DNA from: Palsa-506 sp963836355
Lineage (GTDB): Bacteria; Actinomycetota; Actinomycetes; Streptosporangiales; Streptosporangiaceae
Direction of reading: 5' to 3'
NCBI GenBank assembly: GCA_963836355.1
Contig: CAWIJO010000010.1
Coordinates: forward strand, 372,001 to 436,000
DNA length: 64,000 nucleotides
A model generated the notes under the pieces. It did not search any database. It saw only the letters and a program-made list of their open reading frames with translations, and was not told the origin of the DNA. The first letter of the stretch is position 1. Each line of letters starts with the position of its first letter. Below are positions 9,009-18,893 of the stretch, piece after piece. Both the position numbers and the translations under genes were made by a program.

Positions 9009-10019
9009 TCAGCCGCGGTCCAGGGCAAGGATGAGCTTGCCCGTGTTCTCGCCCGCGAAGAGCATCAGCAGGGCAGCAGGGAAGTCGCTGACGCTGCCGT
9101 GCACGACGTGCTCCCGCGAGACCAACTGGCCGGCACGCAGCCACCCGGCTAGCTCGGCCATCGCGCGGGGGTAGCGGTCCTGGTAGTCGAACACCAGCAT
9201 GCCGGTCATCGAAGCCCGCGCCACCAGCAGCGACAGGTAGTTCGCCGGGCCGCGCACCTGCTCGGAGTTGTACTGCGATACCGCGCCGCAGATGATGATC
9301 CTGGCTCCCCGGGCCAGCCGGGTAAGCACGGCGTCGAGGACATCACCGCCCACGTTGTCGAAATAGACATCGAGGCCGGCCGGCGCATGCTCGCGCAATG
9401 CCGTCCGCAGGTTCTCGCTCTTGTAGTCGATCGCGGCGTCAAAGCCGAACTCCTCGATCAGTGCCCGGCATTTCCGCGGGCCGCCGGCGATGCCGATGAC
9501 CCGGCAGCCCTTGATCTTCGCGATCTGGCCGGCCACGCTGCCCACCGCCCCGGCGGCTCCGGAGACGACGACCGTGTCGCCCTCCTTGATCCGCCCGACG
9601 TCAAGAAGGGCAAAATAGGCGGTGAGCCCGGTCATCCCGAGCGCGCCCAGGTAGGTGGTCGGTTCCGCCAGCGAGGTGTCGAGCTTGATGACGCCGCTGC
9701 CGTCGGACAGCGCGTGCTGCTGGACGCCGAATACGCCGTAGACGCAGTCGCCGACGGCAAAGCCGGGATGCCCGGACGCCGTGACGTGCCCGACCGCGCC
9801 GGCCCGCATCACCGCGCCAAGCTGCACCGGCGCGATGTAGGAGGCGCCGGCGTTCATCCAGCCCCGCATCGCGGGGTCGACGGACAGATGCGAGATCGCG
9901 ACAGTGAACTGCCCGGGGCCAGCCGTCGGCGGCGGCTCGCTGGTTAGCTCCCAGTCGGCGGCCTTGGGCAGTCCCGACGGGCGGGCGGCAAGCCGCACCT
10001 GGTGGTTGATCGAGCTCAT
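9009..10019 (-). CDS. NADP-dependent medium-chain oxidoreductase, CurA-like
   Basis: This is a 336-aa zinc-independent medium-chain dehydrogenase/reductase of the CurA / leukotriene B4 dehydrogenase-like group. N-terminal substrate-domain hallmarks are VDPAMRGWMN and the segment GVFGVQQHAL. The Rossmann domain has SGAAGAVGSVAGQIAKIKG at about residue 150 and YFDNVGGDVLDAVL. The zinc ligands of alcohol dehydrogenases are absent. These enzymes reduce the C=C bond of conjugated enones with NADPH. AGGAG lies about 7 nt before the ATG at 10019. It is divergent from the FHA-ABC gene and convergent with the sulfatase. Confidence 0.9.
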   Translation of the reverse strand: MSSINHQVRLAARPSGLPKAADWELTSEPPPTAGPGQFTVAISHLSVDPAMRGWMNAGASYIAPVQLGAVMRAGAVGHVTASGHPGFAVGDCVYGVFGVQQHALSDGSGVIKLDTSLAEPTTYLGALGMTGLTAYFALLDVGRIKEGDTVVVSGAAGAVGSVAGQIAKIKGCRVIGIAGGPRKCRALIEEFGFDAAIDYKSENLRTALREHAPAGLDVYFDNVGGDVLDAVLTRLARGARIIICGAVSQYNSEQVRGPANYLSLLVARASMTGMLVFDYQDRYPRAMAELAGWLRAGQLVSREHVVHGSVSDFPAALLMLFAGENTGKLILALDRG

Positions 10020-10142
10020 TCCGCGGCTCCTGACGGGGGACTTCGGGCGCGGCGCCGGAAGGTAATGCCGCTAAATCGGACAAGCAAGTGAACCAGCACG
10101 TATCGCGGCCACGTGACCATGTTCGTGCCAGCAAATCGCTTC

Positions 10143-10148
10143 TACAGT
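10143..10148 (+). promoter_or_regulatory. -10 hexamer of a probable leaderless promoter (FHA-ABC gene)
   Basis: TACAGT, 6 nt before ATG 10155. No Shine-Dalgarno precedes either candidate start. Confidence 0.45.
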
Positions 10149-10154
10149 AAGCAG

Positions 10155-12581
10155 ATGATGGTCGAGCGCGCTGCCTCCGCTGGTGCCGCTCCGGTTCTGG
10201 TGGTGCGAACCCAGGGAATCGACCGCACATTTCGGGCGGGGCCCAGCTACCGGGTGGGCCGCGATCCGCAGTCAGATCTCGTGGTGGACGAGCCGCGGGT
10301 CTCCTGGCAGCACGCGATCCTGCGGCTGGAGCACGACCAGTGGCTGCTGGAGGACGTGGGCAGCACCAACGGGACGTATCTCGGCCCGCGCCGCGTGCAG
10401 CGGGTCGAGATCGCCGGCGCCTGCCAGGTCCGCCTCGGCGATCCGGACAGCGGCCCGGTCGTTTCCTGCTCGGTCGCGGCTGCGTCAGGCAGCCACGGCA
10501 CCGTGCTTGCGGCCACCCCGGCGCCAGCTCCTAGCCCGCCGCCAGCCCCTAGCCCGCCGCCAGCCCCTAGCCCGGCCCCGCCGCCAGCGCCCAGGCCAGC
10601 CGCCGGCGGACGCGCGCCCAGCTCGATCATGCGGCTGCCGGCCAGGTTGCTGCGGATCGGCCGGGCCGAGGACAACGAGGTAGTCGTCTCGGACCTCAGC
10701 GTGTCCCGCCGCCATGCGGAGCTGCGCAAGTCGGCACCGGGCGGATACGAGATCGTCGACCTTGGCAGCCACAACGGCACGTACCTCAATGGCCAGCGGA
10801 TCGCTGCCGCGCCGGTCACCGAAAGCGACGTCATCGGCATCGGCGTTGCCACCTTCCGCCTGGTCGGCGATGAGCTGCAGGAGTTCATCGACACCGGCGA
10901 TATCTCGCTTAACGCCCGCGGCCTGACCGTCCGGCTGTCCAGCGGCAAAGTGATCCTGGACAACGTCAGCTTCCCGCTCGGCGAGCGGTGCCTGCTCGGC
11001 GTCATCGGGCCCAGCGGGGCGGGCAAGTCGACGCTGCTGGGCGCGCTGACCGGCATGCGGCCCGCCACTGCGGGCTCGGTGCTCTACGACGACCGCGATC
11101 TTTACGCCAACTACGCCGAGTTGCGGCACCGGATCGGGCTGGTGCCGCAGGAGAACATCCTGCACACCCAGCTGTCCGCGCGCCGGGCGCTGCGGTACGC
11201 GGCCGAACTCCGGTTTCCCCAGGACACCAGCCCGGTTGAGCGGGAGCGCCGGATCGGTGAAGTGCTCGGCGAGCTGTCGCTGACCGACCACGCCGATACC
11301 CGTGCCTCGGCGCTGTCCGGCGGGCAGCAAAAGCGCGTCAACGTCGCCCTCGAGCTGCTGACGAAGCCCTCCCTGCTGTTCCTGGACGAGCCGACCTCCG
11401 GCCTGGACCCGGGCCTGGACATGTCGGTGATGGAGATGATGTCCAGTCTCGCCGCCGACGGGCGGACGGTCATCGTGGTGACGCACAGCGTCGCCAACCT
11501 GGATGTCTGCGACCGGCTGCTGGTACTGGTGCCCGGTGGCAAGGTCGCCTACTTCGGGCCGCCGGCCGACGGCCTGCGGCATTTCGGCCAGCCCGGCTGG
11601 GCCCAGGTATTCCGGGCATTCGATGCCGAGCCCGGCCGGGACTGGGCGGGGGAGTACCGCCGCTCGGCATTCTGCGCCCAGTACATCACGGCGGCGGACC
11701 AGGCCGATCGGTCCGCCGCGGCAACCGTCCGGACGGTCCCGCCGCCGCCGCGGTCCCGGAACCGGCTGGCCCAGCTGTCCACCCTGGCCCGGCGTTATCT
11801 GGCGGTCATCGCCGCCGACCGCAACTACGTGGCAGTGCTGGCGCTGCTGCCGATCATTCTCGGCGGGCTGATCCGGGCCGTTCCCGACCCTGGCGGGCTG
11901 GTCGGCCCGAACAACACCGACGCGGGGCCGGTGCTGCTGATCCTGGTCCTGGCCGCCTGCCTCACCGGGGTGGCGAACGCGGTCAGGGAACTGGTGAAGG
12001 AACGGGCGATCCATACCCGTGAGCGGGCGGCCGGGCTGTCCGCCGGCGCCTACCTGTGGTCGAAGCTCGTGGTCCTGGGCCTGATCAGCGCCGTGCAGGC
12101 GGTTGTGCTTGTGCTCATCGGCGTGGCCGGCCCGCTGCCGAGGCGGGGCGCATTCCTGACGTCCCTGCCGCTGGTGGAGCTCATGCTGGCGATGGCCGTG
12201 CTCGCGACCGCGTCGATGGCAGTGGGCCTGCTGATATCTGCGGTGGTCAATTCGTCGGACAAGACCATGCCGCTGCTCGTGGTCGCGGTCCTGGTTCAGG
12301 TCGTCCTGAGCGGCGGCGTGTTCCCCCTGTACGGGAAGACCGGTCTGGAGCAGCTCTCCTGGTTCTCGCCATCGCGGTGGGCCTATGGCGCGACGGCATC
12401 CACCGCCAGCCTGAACCAGATCTCGCCGCCGACCCCCGGGGCCAAGCGGGACCCGCTATGGAATCACAGCCCGCATGTCTGGATGCTGGACATGGCGCTG
12501 CAGGTGGTGCTCGCGGCAGTGTTCATCTGGCTCACCTGGCGGCGGCTGAACCGGGATCGCCCCGGCCGCCGCCGCCGCTAG
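10155..12581 (+). CDS. FHA-FHA-ABC exporter (Rv1747-like ATPase/permease)
   Basis: This is an 808-aa half-transporter of the ABCG type with two phosphopeptide-binding FHA domains in front. FHA1 is about residues 15-95 (VGRDPQSDLVV, WQHAIL, GSTNGTYL). A Pro/Ala linker follows (about 110-150). FHA2 is about 160-235 (IGRAEDNEVVVSDLSVSRRH, GSHNGTYL). The ATPase is about 250-470, with Walker A GPSGAGKST, signature LSGGQQKR and Walker B LLFLDEPTSGLD. The rest is an ABC-2-type permease with about six membrane segments. M. tuberculosis Rv1747 has the same order and is regulated by Ser/Thr kinase phosphorylation, so similar control is inferred here. ATG 10155 is chosen because TACAGT sits 6 nt upstream. 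GTG 10113 or ATG 10119 would add 14 or 12 residues. It heads a co-directional set with glgB and a TPR gene. Confidence 0.92.
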   Translation: MMVERAASAGAAPVLVVRTQGIDRTFRAGPSYRVGRDPQSDLVVDEPRVSWQHAILRLEHDQWLLEDVGSTNGTYLGPRRVQRVEIAGACQVRLGDPDSGPVVSCSVAAASGSHGTVLAATPAPAPSPPPAPSPPPAPSPAPPPAPRPAAGGRAPSSIMRLPARLLRIGRAEDNEVVVSDLSVSRRHAELRKSAPGGYEIVDLGSHNGTYLNGQRIAAAPVTESDVIGIGVATFRLVGDELQEFIDTGDISLNARGLTVRLSSGKVILDNVSFPLGERCLLGVIGPSGAGKSTLLGALTGMRPATAGSVLYDDRDLYANYAELRHRIGLVPQENILHTQLSARRALRYAAELRFPQDTSPVERERRIGEVLGELSLTDHADTRASALSGGQQKRVNVALELLTKPSLLFLDEPTSGLDPGLDMSVMEMMSSLAADGRTVIVVTHSVANLDVCDRLLVLVPGGKVAYFGPPADGLRHFGQPGWAQVFRAFDAEPGRDWAGEYRRSAFCAQYITAADQADRSAAATVRTVPPPPRSRNRLAQLSTLARRYLAVIAADRNYVAVLALLPIILGGLIRAVPDPGGLVGPNNTDAGPVLLILVLAACLTGVANAVRELVKERAIHTRERAAGLSAGAYLWSKLVVLGLISAVQAVVLVLIGVAGPLPRRGAFLTSLPLVELMLAMAVLATASMAVGLLISAVVNSSDKTMPLLVVAVLVQVVLSGGVFPLYGKTGLEQLSWFSPSRWAYGATASTASLNQISPPTPGAKRDPLWNHSPHVWMLDMALQVVLAAVFIWLTWRRLNRDRPGRRRR
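10523..10576 (+). repeat. 18-bp tandem repeat, three copies, in the FHA-ABC linker
   Basis: The unit GCCAGCCCCTAGCCCGCC occurs three times in a row with one or two mismatches and encodes the PAPSPP linker between the FHA domains. The copy number is a plausible site of length variation between strains. Confidence 0.85.
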
Positions 12582-12595
12582 CCGGGGGAGTGCCG

Positions 12596-14776
12596 GTGGG
12601 GAGGGAGCCGGCGGCGGCCGAGGTTGACGCGCTTGTTGCCGGGTGCCACGCGAACCCCCATCAGCTGCTTGGCCCGTCGATCGAGCCCCGGCCTGGGTCG
12701 GCAGGCGGCGACCGGGTCGTGATCCGTGGCTGGCATCCGGGAGCGGTGGGCATGAGCATTGCCGCGGGCGGCGCGACTTCGCGCATGCGGCGGCTGGATC
12801 CAGCAGGGCTGTTCGAGGGCGAGCTGGCCGGCTCGACCGTGCCCGCCTACCGGCTTGAGGTCGATCTCGGCGGCCACAGCTGTACCGTCGATGACCCGTA
12901 CCAGTTCGCGCCGACATTGGGCGACCTAGACCTGCACCTCTTGGGCGAGGGCCTGGACGAGCAGCTATGGCTGCGCCTGGGCGCCCACGTCCGGTGCCTG
13001 AACGGCCTGCGCGGGTCCGCATTCGCGGTCTGGGCACCGAACGCACGCAGCGTCCGGGTTGTCGGCGACTTCAATCACTGGGACGGCCGGCGCCATCCGA
13101 TGCGCGTCCTCGGCCAGTCTGGAGTGTGGGAGCTGTTCGTCCCCGGGCTCGGCCCGGGACAGAAGTACAAGTACGAGATTCTGGCGGCGGACGGCCTGGC
13201 CGCCATGCGAAGTGACCCGTTCGCGTTCGCGGCCGAGGTGCCACCGGCGACTGCCTCCGTCGTCTATCAGCCCGCCTATACCTGGACCGACCAGGACTGG
13301 CGCGGGGCACGGGACAAGCACGACCAGCTCACGGCACCGCTCTCTATCTATGAATGTCACCTGGGGTCGTGGCGGCGCCGGCCCGGCGGGGGAGCGCTCG
13401 GGTACCTCGAGCTGGCAGCTGAGCTTCCGCGCTATGTGGCCGACATGGGGTTCACTCACGTCGAGTTCCTCCCCGTTGCCGAGCATCCCTTTGGCGGATC
13501 CTGGGGCTATCAGGCGACGGGCTATTACGCGCCGACGGCGCGATACGGATCGCCCGATGAGTTCCGTCATCTCGTCAATGAAATGCACCGGCACGGCGTG
13601 GGCGTGCTGATCGACTGGGTCCCCGGCAATTTCCCCGCTGACCAGTGGGCGCTGGCCGCGTTCGACGGCACCGCGCTGTACGAGCATGCCGACCATGCCT
13701 ACGCCATGCACCCCGACTGGGGCACGCTGATTTTCAACTACGGGCGGAACGAGGTGCGGAACTTCCTCATCGCCAACGCCCTGTTCTGGATCGAGGAGTA
13801 CCACGTCGACGGCTTACGCGTTGACGCAGTCGCCTCGATTCTCGACCTCCCGCCCGGCGACGGAACTCACCGTGGTGGCGAACGCGGGAACCGCCAGGCG
13901 CATCTTTTTATTAAAGACCTGAACGACACCGTGCGGCGGTTGCACCCGCAAGCGATCACGATCGCCGAGGACTGGACCGACCGCCCGGCCGTCTCGCAGC
14001 CGACCTCGGAAGGCGGACTGGGATTCTCCTTCCGGTGGAACATGGGCTGGTCGTTCGACACGCTTAGCTACTTCGCTCGCGATCCGATCCACCGGCGATG
14101 GCATCACAAGGAACTCACCTTTCCGCTGTGGTATGCCTTTACCGAGAAATTCATCCTCCCGCTCAGCCATGATGATGTCGTGCACGGCAAAGGCTCACTG
14201 CTGGCGCAGATGCCAGGAGACCGGCCGGAGCAGCACGCGAACCTGCGATCGCTGCTGGCGTGGACCTGGGCGCATCCAGGCCGGAAGCTTCTCTTCATGG
14301 GCGCCGAGCTCGCGCAATCCAGGGAATGGGATCACCAGGGCCAGCTCGAATGGGACCGGCTGGGGGAGCCAGGCCCGGCCGGCCTGCACGAACTGGTGCG
14401 GACGCTCAACAGCCTGTACCGCAGGCTGCCCGCGCTGGCGGAGCGTGACGCTGACCGGCAGGGTTTCCGCTGGATCGAGGTCGCTGACGAAGAACGCAGC
14501 ATCCTGTCCTTCCTCCGGGTGCCCTGCGGCGCGACGACACCAGTTGCGTGCGTGGCGAACCTGACTCCCGTCACTCGCGAGTCATACCGGCTCGGGCTGC
14601 CCGGACCCGCCCAGTGGTCCGAGATTCTGAACACGGACGACAGCCGCTTCGGCGGCTGCGGCAGGCTGAACCGTGACCTGGGCCTGGCGGACATCCCCAC
14701 GCACGGGTTTCAGTTCTCGGCATCGATCACACTGCCACCGCTCTCCGTTCTCTGGCTAGGCCAGGTTGCCTCCTGA
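12596..14776 (+). CDS. glgB: 1,4-alpha-glucan branching enzyme
   Basis: This is a 726-aa GH13 enzyme that introduces alpha-1,6 branches into glycogen-type glucans. N-terminal CBM48 region: SAFAVWAPNARSVRVVGDFN, then HWDGRRHPM. Catalytic Asp lies in DGLRVDAVAS (about residue 406). Catalytic Glu is in TIAEDWT (about 458), where most homologues read AEEST. The third acidic site reads SHDDVVHGK instead of the usual SHDEVVHGK; the key Asp is kept. Length is normal. GTG 12596 has GGGGGAG 5 nt upstream, and only 14 nt separate it from the FHA-ABC gene, so the two are probably cotranscribed. No other glycogen gene is in the window, so this may serve a special glucan and not the main glycogen pathway. 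Confidence 0.93.
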   Translation: MGREPAAAEVDALVAGCHANPHQLLGPSIEPRPGSAGGDRVVIRGWHPGAVGMSIAAGGATSRMRRLDPAGLFEGELAGSTVPAYRLEVDLGGHSCTVDDPYQFAPTLGDLDLHLLGEGLDEQLWLRLGAHVRCLNGLRGSAFAVWAPNARSVRVVGDFNHWDGRRHPMRVLGQSGVWELFVPGLGPGQKYKYEILAADGLAAMRSDPFAFAAEVPPATASVVYQPAYTWTDQDWRGARDKHDQLTAPLSIYECHLGSWRRRPGGGALGYLELAAELPRYVADMGFTHVEFLPVAEHPFGGSWGYQATGYYAPTARYGSPDEFRHLVNEMHRHGVGVLIDWVPGNFPADQWALAAFDGTALYEHADHAYAMHPDWGTLIFNYGRNEVRNFLIANALFWIEEYHVDGLRVDAVASILDLPPGDGTHRGGERGNRQAHLFIKDLNDTVRRLHPQAITIAEDWTDRPAVSQPTSEGGLGFSFRWNMGWSFDTLSYFARDPIHRRWHHKELTFPLWYAFTEKFILPLSHDDVVHGKGSLLAQMPGDRPEQHANLRSLLAWTWAHPGRKLLFMGAELAQSREWDHQGQLEWDRLGEPGPAGLHELVRTLNSLYRRLPALAERDADRQGFRWIEVADEERSILSFLRVPCGATTPVACVANLTPVTRESYRLGLPGPAQWSEILNTDDSRFGGCGRLNRDLGLADIPTHGFQFSASITLPPLSVLWLGQVAS

Positions 14777-14842
14777 GCAGGCGCGCCTTTAGGCTCCAGT
14801 GAACGGCACGTGAACGGCGCGCCGTCGGGGGAGTTGGTCCCT

Positions 14843-17800
14843 ATGCCGAAGCTGCTGCCTCCGGCTGTGGACACTGAGCTCGCACAGGGCCGTTTCAGCC
14901 AGGCGCTCTTAGCGATCGAGGCGACCATCAAGGCAGCGGGCACCGGGGACAACAGCCCGCTCGGCCTTTACTGCTCGCTACTCCAACGAAAAATAGCGGC
15001 ACTGCCACGGATCGACATCGAGCACCCGGCCGGCGAGGCCGCGCCCCCGGCAAATCCAGCGGCTCCCTGGCTGGAAAACGAAAAGGCGTGGATCCTGCTG
15101 CATTACCGGCCGGCCGAGGCACTCGGCCGCTTCCGGCACCTTCGCCGCCTGGCGCATGCCCGCCTCGATGCAGGACTCGGCGAAGTAGAGGCGCTGCGGT
15201 CGCTGCAGCGACTCACCGAGGCACATTCGGTGGCCGATGACCTCGGCAGCGTGCACGGCAGCCATCCCGACTGGAAAATTGCCGCCGCCAGGCTCCATGT
15301 CGAGGAGGGGCGTATCCCGGCCGCTCTAGACCGGCTGGACCAGGTGATCGGCGTAACGCCGCACCACGAGGGCGCGATCTTCGAAAAAGCCATGTGCCTC
15401 CGGGGGGCCGAACGGCGGCAGGAAGCCCAGTCGATCCTGACCGACCACCAGGCTTGCTGCGAAGCGAGCGTTCTGCGCCAGCTGGCCCAGGGCTGGCTGC
15501 ACTTTGACCACGGCGACTGGGACAGCGCGCTGCACGAGTTCGGCGATGTGCTCGGGCGTGGCTACCGCCACCCGGCCGCGCTCGTCGGCAAGATCAGGGT
15601 CCTTCGTACTCGCCGCACGGCCGAAGACCTCCGCGAGGCCAGAGAGCTGCTCAGCCCGGCCGGCCCCGGCCGCACTGATCCCGATCTCGCCATTCAGGCC
15701 GGGTGGCTTGCCTTCGAGTCAAGTGAGTACGAAGATGCCGTCGACATCTTCGACCGCGCGCTGGATGCCTGCCCGTACGAGCCGAACGCCGTGGTCGGCA
15801 AGGTGGAGGCGCTTAAGCGGCGCGGGCGCAGACGGGACGCCGAACAGATCCTGCAGGCTGCCGCGACCACCGTCCCTGAGTCCCGGCGGTTCAAGCACGA
15901 GCTCGGCTGGTTCTACCTGAACAACGGCGAGTACGCCAGGGCGGCCGAGTACTTCAGCGCGATCCGCAAGGAACATCGCGAAGACGCGCGTGCCGCGCAA
16001 GGGCTAGCCACCGCTTACCACTACTCCGGGCGCTACGACGACGCGGAACAGTTGCTCCGCGAATCACTTGCCTTCGCCCCGGAGGATGCCGCCCTCCGGA
16101 ACGCCTTCGGCTGGATCCTGATCCTGTGTGGCCATTACTCCGATGCCATCGCCGAGTTCGATGCGGCACTTGCCGTCGACAAGGCATTCGAGGGGGCAGT
16201 GCAGGGCAAGTTCACGGCGCTGTCCCGGCTGGAGAAGTACGGCGATATCCGCACGCTGCTGGCTGAGTTCGAATGCGTACGGCACGAAAGCGTCGCCCTG
16301 CACATAATGCGGGGGCAGGCGGCGTTCGCCCAGGGCAGCTACGACCAGGCGCTCGAAGAATTCCAGCAGACTCTCGCCCGGCACGACGATCACATCGATG
16401 CCCTGGTGGGGCGGATCGCGACCTTGCGCACGCTCGGGCGTTTCGGCGAGTCGCAGGCCGCGCACACCGCGGCCCTGCGCGTTGCCCCTGGCGATACGCG
16501 CCTGCTCATCGAAGAGGCCTGGCTGCACTTCGACAAGGGCGACTACAACGAGGCACTTGCCTCGTTCGAGAGCGCCGATCCAACCGAGGACGCGCTGCGC
16601 GGCAGATCCGCCGTGCTGCGCAAGCGGGGTGAATACGACAAGGCGCGACGGGTTATCGACAACGGGCTGGGCTACCTTCCCGACAGCCTCCCCCTGCAGA
16701 CCGAACGAGGCTGGATACTTTTCGATGAAGGGCAGTACCAGAAAAGCTGCCGCGCCTTCGAGAAAGTGCTGGATAACTCGGCCGAGCACCGCGAGGCGCG
16801 GCAAGGCAAGGTCGCTTCGCTTATCCGGCTGCATGAGTACGACGAAGCCCACCGGGCGCTGGCGGCCGCCATCCGGCGTCAGCCAGAGAGCCCCGTCTTC
16901 CGCGTCGAGGAAGGCCATCTACTGCTCGAACAAGGTCGGCCCGACGACGCGAGGGCCGCGTTCGCGCAGGCCCGGGAAGTATCACCGCATGACGAGGGCG
17001 CCGTCATCGGCGAATCCATCGCGCTGCGCCGGCTGAAGCGTCCCGCGGAAGCTCTCCAGCTGCTCCACGAGGAGCTCGCCAACCACGGCGAGAATCCCGC
17101 CCTCCGCAGCGAGCTTGGCTGGGTGCTCCTGGACCAGGGTGATGCACTCTCCTCGACCATGGCCTTCGACCAGGCCAGAGATTCGCTCCCCGCGAACGAC
17201 AACGCCGTGCTCGGCAGCGCCATAGCGCTACGGCGGCTCGGCCGGCAAGAAGAGGCCAGGCAGCGACTGGAGCAGCAGCTGCAGCCCGGGGTGATCCGGG
17301 GCGGAGCGCTCGAGGCGCAGCTCGCCTGGGTATACCTGGAATCCGGGCGCTGGAACCAGGCGACGACGAGATTCCGCCAGCTCGCCGAGCGCGATCGCCT
17401 GTATCGCGAAGAAGCTCGCCTCGGCATGGCCGAGGTGCCATTGCGAAGCGGTGACCGCGTCCAGGCGAGCATCGCGTACGAAAATCTCGTCCGCGACCTG
17501 CCCGGCTCGGCGATCGCCAAGGTGCGGCTGGCCGCGCAGCTCCCGGATTTGGACCGGGACCGGGCCAAGGCACTCTGCCTGGAGGCGATCCGGATCGATC
17601 CGACGCTGGCGATGGCCTACGACTGCCTGGGCGTTATCAGCGCCAGGGCCCGCGAGTTCGAAGCCGCGGAATCATATCTTCGGCAATCCCTCGCCCTCGA
17701 CTCGTCCCGGCCTACAGGACTGACCGGGCTTGGCTGGTTCTACTTGCAGTCGTCCAGGCTGGACGAGGCTAGCGAGGTGCTGACCGGTGCGCTCAAGAGC

Positions 17801-18862
17801 GACCCGGCTGATCCAGACGCGAACATTCTGATGGGAGCCGTGCACCTGCGCAGGGGGGCCATCGACCAGGCCGACCTGCACTTCTGCCGGGCGCTTACCA
17901 TCAGGCAGGGTGATCCGGTGGCCATCGAGGGCAAGGCCAGGGCGGTCGTGGCCATGCGGAACTGGGCCCAGGCAGAGGAGATCCTGCGGGACGGGATCGA
18001 GGCCGTGCGGCCGGACCAGTGCCGCGACCTGCACTTGCTCCTCGCCCGGGTACTCATAGCCCGGGGCGACGAAACGCGAACGCGGCACTTCTACGAGATG
18101 GCCCTGACCGAGGCCAGCGCGGTGATGGATAACGCCGGGCGGCCCAGCCGGCCAGCCTGGAATCTTCGCCGCAAACCCGCGGTCACCGGCACGCGTCCCC
18201 CGGCAATACCCGCGGAAGAGTCCGGCGATCCGTGGTTCCTGGCCGCGGTGGCGTCATACCGGATGTCAGCCCGGGGCGCCGCGCAAGGCCGTGCGGCTGG
18301 TGCGATCCGCCGATATGACAGTCATGAGCGTCAAGCGGCCCGCTATCTCCGCACTTGTATCGAGGACCACAACCCCCGGCACCGAGAGGCCAAGCATCTC
18401 CAGGCGCTGCTTGCGGAGCCGCATCCCCTCAGCCCCCAGGCGGCCGCCCAAGCGGGCATCGCCGTGGTCGCGATCGCGCTGCTGGCCACGCTGTGGATCG
18501 CGTTCATCCAAAGCACCCGGGTCAGCGAGAACACCCTGGTGATCCTCACACCCGTCCTGGTCGGGCTGCTCGTGATCGTGTCACTTCTCCCGTTCATTGA
18601 GCGGTTCAAGCTCCCGGGCGTCGAAGCCGATGTCCGGTCGCCACCCGCCGACCTCGAATCGCCGCCGCCGCTGCTCGACGTCAGCCTCGGCGAACTTGCG
18701 GCCGAGAGCCTCAGCCCTGGGGCCGATCGGACCACGCTGTCCACCTCGCCGCAGGCGCCAGGGAGCATGCGGCGCAGCTCGGCGGCGATCTCCGTCTCCG
18801 CCCTGGCAGCCAAACCCGCGGTCGATCTCGGCGCAGACAGTCGGCACGGCGGCGGCACGTAA
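14843..18862 (+). CDS. Giant TPR-repeat protein with C-terminal membrane anchor
   Basis: This is a 1339-aa protein built almost entirely of tetratricopeptide repeats. A double-repeat of roughly 68 residues recurs, each opening with a GW/AW-rich helix: ELGWFYLNNGEY, AFGWILILCGHY, EEAWLHFDKGDY, ERGWILFDEGQY, ELGWVLLDQGDA, QLAWVYLESGRW, GLGWFYLQSSRL. Near the C-terminus are two hydrophobic segments (AGIAVVAIALLATLWIAFI and TLVILTPVLVGLLVIVSLL), then a Pro/Ser-rich tail. It is therefore probably a membrane-anchored scaffold; which side the solenoid faces is unclear. ATG 14843 is chosen because GGGGGAG lies 9 nt upstream; GTG 14810 is an alternative. It is 66 nt downstream of glgB on the same strand. 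I do not recognise a named family. Confidence 0.85.
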   Translation: MPKLLPPAVDTELAQGRFSQALLAIEATIKAAGTGDNSPLGLYCSLLQRKIAALPRIDIEHPAGEAAPPANPAAPWLENEKAWILLHYRPAEALGRFRHLRRLAHARLDAGLGEVEALRSLQRLTEAHSVADDLGSVHGSHPDWKIAAARLHVEEGRIPAALDRLDQVIGVTPHHEGAIFEKAMCLRGAERRQEAQSILTDHQACCEASVLRQLAQGWLHFDHGDWDSALHEFGDVLGRGYRHPAALVGKIRVLRTRRTAEDLREARELLSPAGPGRTDPDLAIQAGWLAFESSEYEDAVDIFDRALDACPYEPNAVVGKVEALKRRGRRRDAEQILQAAATTVPESRRFKHELGWFYLNNGEYARAAEYFSAIRKEHREDARAAQGLATAYHYSGRYDDAEQLLRESLAFAPEDAALRNAFGWILILCGHYSDAIAEFDAALAVDKAFEGAVQGKFTALSRLEKYGDIRTLLAEFECVRHESVALHIMRGQAAFAQGSYDQALEEFQQTLARHDDHIDALVGRIATLRTLGRFGESQAAHTAALRVAPGDTRLLIEEAWLHFDKGDYNEALASFESADPTEDALRGRSAVLRKRGEYDKARRVIDNGLGYLPDSLPLQTERGWILFDEGQYQKSCRAFEKVLDNSAEHREARQGKVASLIRLHEYDEAHRALAAAIRRQPESPVFRVEEGHLLLEQGRPDDARAAFAQAREVSPHDEGAVIGESIALRRLKRPAEALQLLHEELANHGENPALRSELGWVLLDQGDALSSTMAFDQARDSLPANDNAVLGSAIALRRLGRQEEARQRLEQQLQPGVIRGGALEAQLAWVYLESGRWNQATTRFRQLAERDRLYREEARLGMAEVPLRSGDRVQASIAYENLVRDLPGSAIAKVRLAAQLPDLDRDRAKALCLEAIRIDPTLAMAYDCLGVISARAREFEAAESYLRQSLALDSSRPTGLTGLGWFYLQSSRLDEASEVLTGALKSDPADPDANILMGAVHLRRGAIDQADLHFCRALTIRQGDPVAIEGKARAVVAMRNWAQAEEILRDGIEAVRPDQCRDLHLLLARVLIARGDETRTRHFYEMALTEASAVMDNAGRPSRPAWNLRRKPAVTGTRPPAIPAEESGDPWFLAAVASYRMSARGAAQGRAAGAIRRYDSHERQAARYLRTCIEDHNPRHREAKHLQALLAEPHPLSPQAAAQAGIAVVAIALLATLWIAFIQSTRVSENTLVILTPVLVGLLVIVSLLPFIERFKLPGVEADVRSPPADLESPPPLLDVSLGELAAESLSPGADRTTLSTSPQAPGSMRRSSAAISVSALAAKPAVDLGADSRHGGGT

Positions 18863-18893
18863 CCGCTTCCGCCAGTCAAGATTGCATAGGAAG

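Noticed and set aside
12056..12595. A long open frame upstream of glgB inside the FHA-ABC gene
   Set aside because: It is a shadow of the permease coding region; GTG 12596 has a ribosome site and gives the normal GlgB length.
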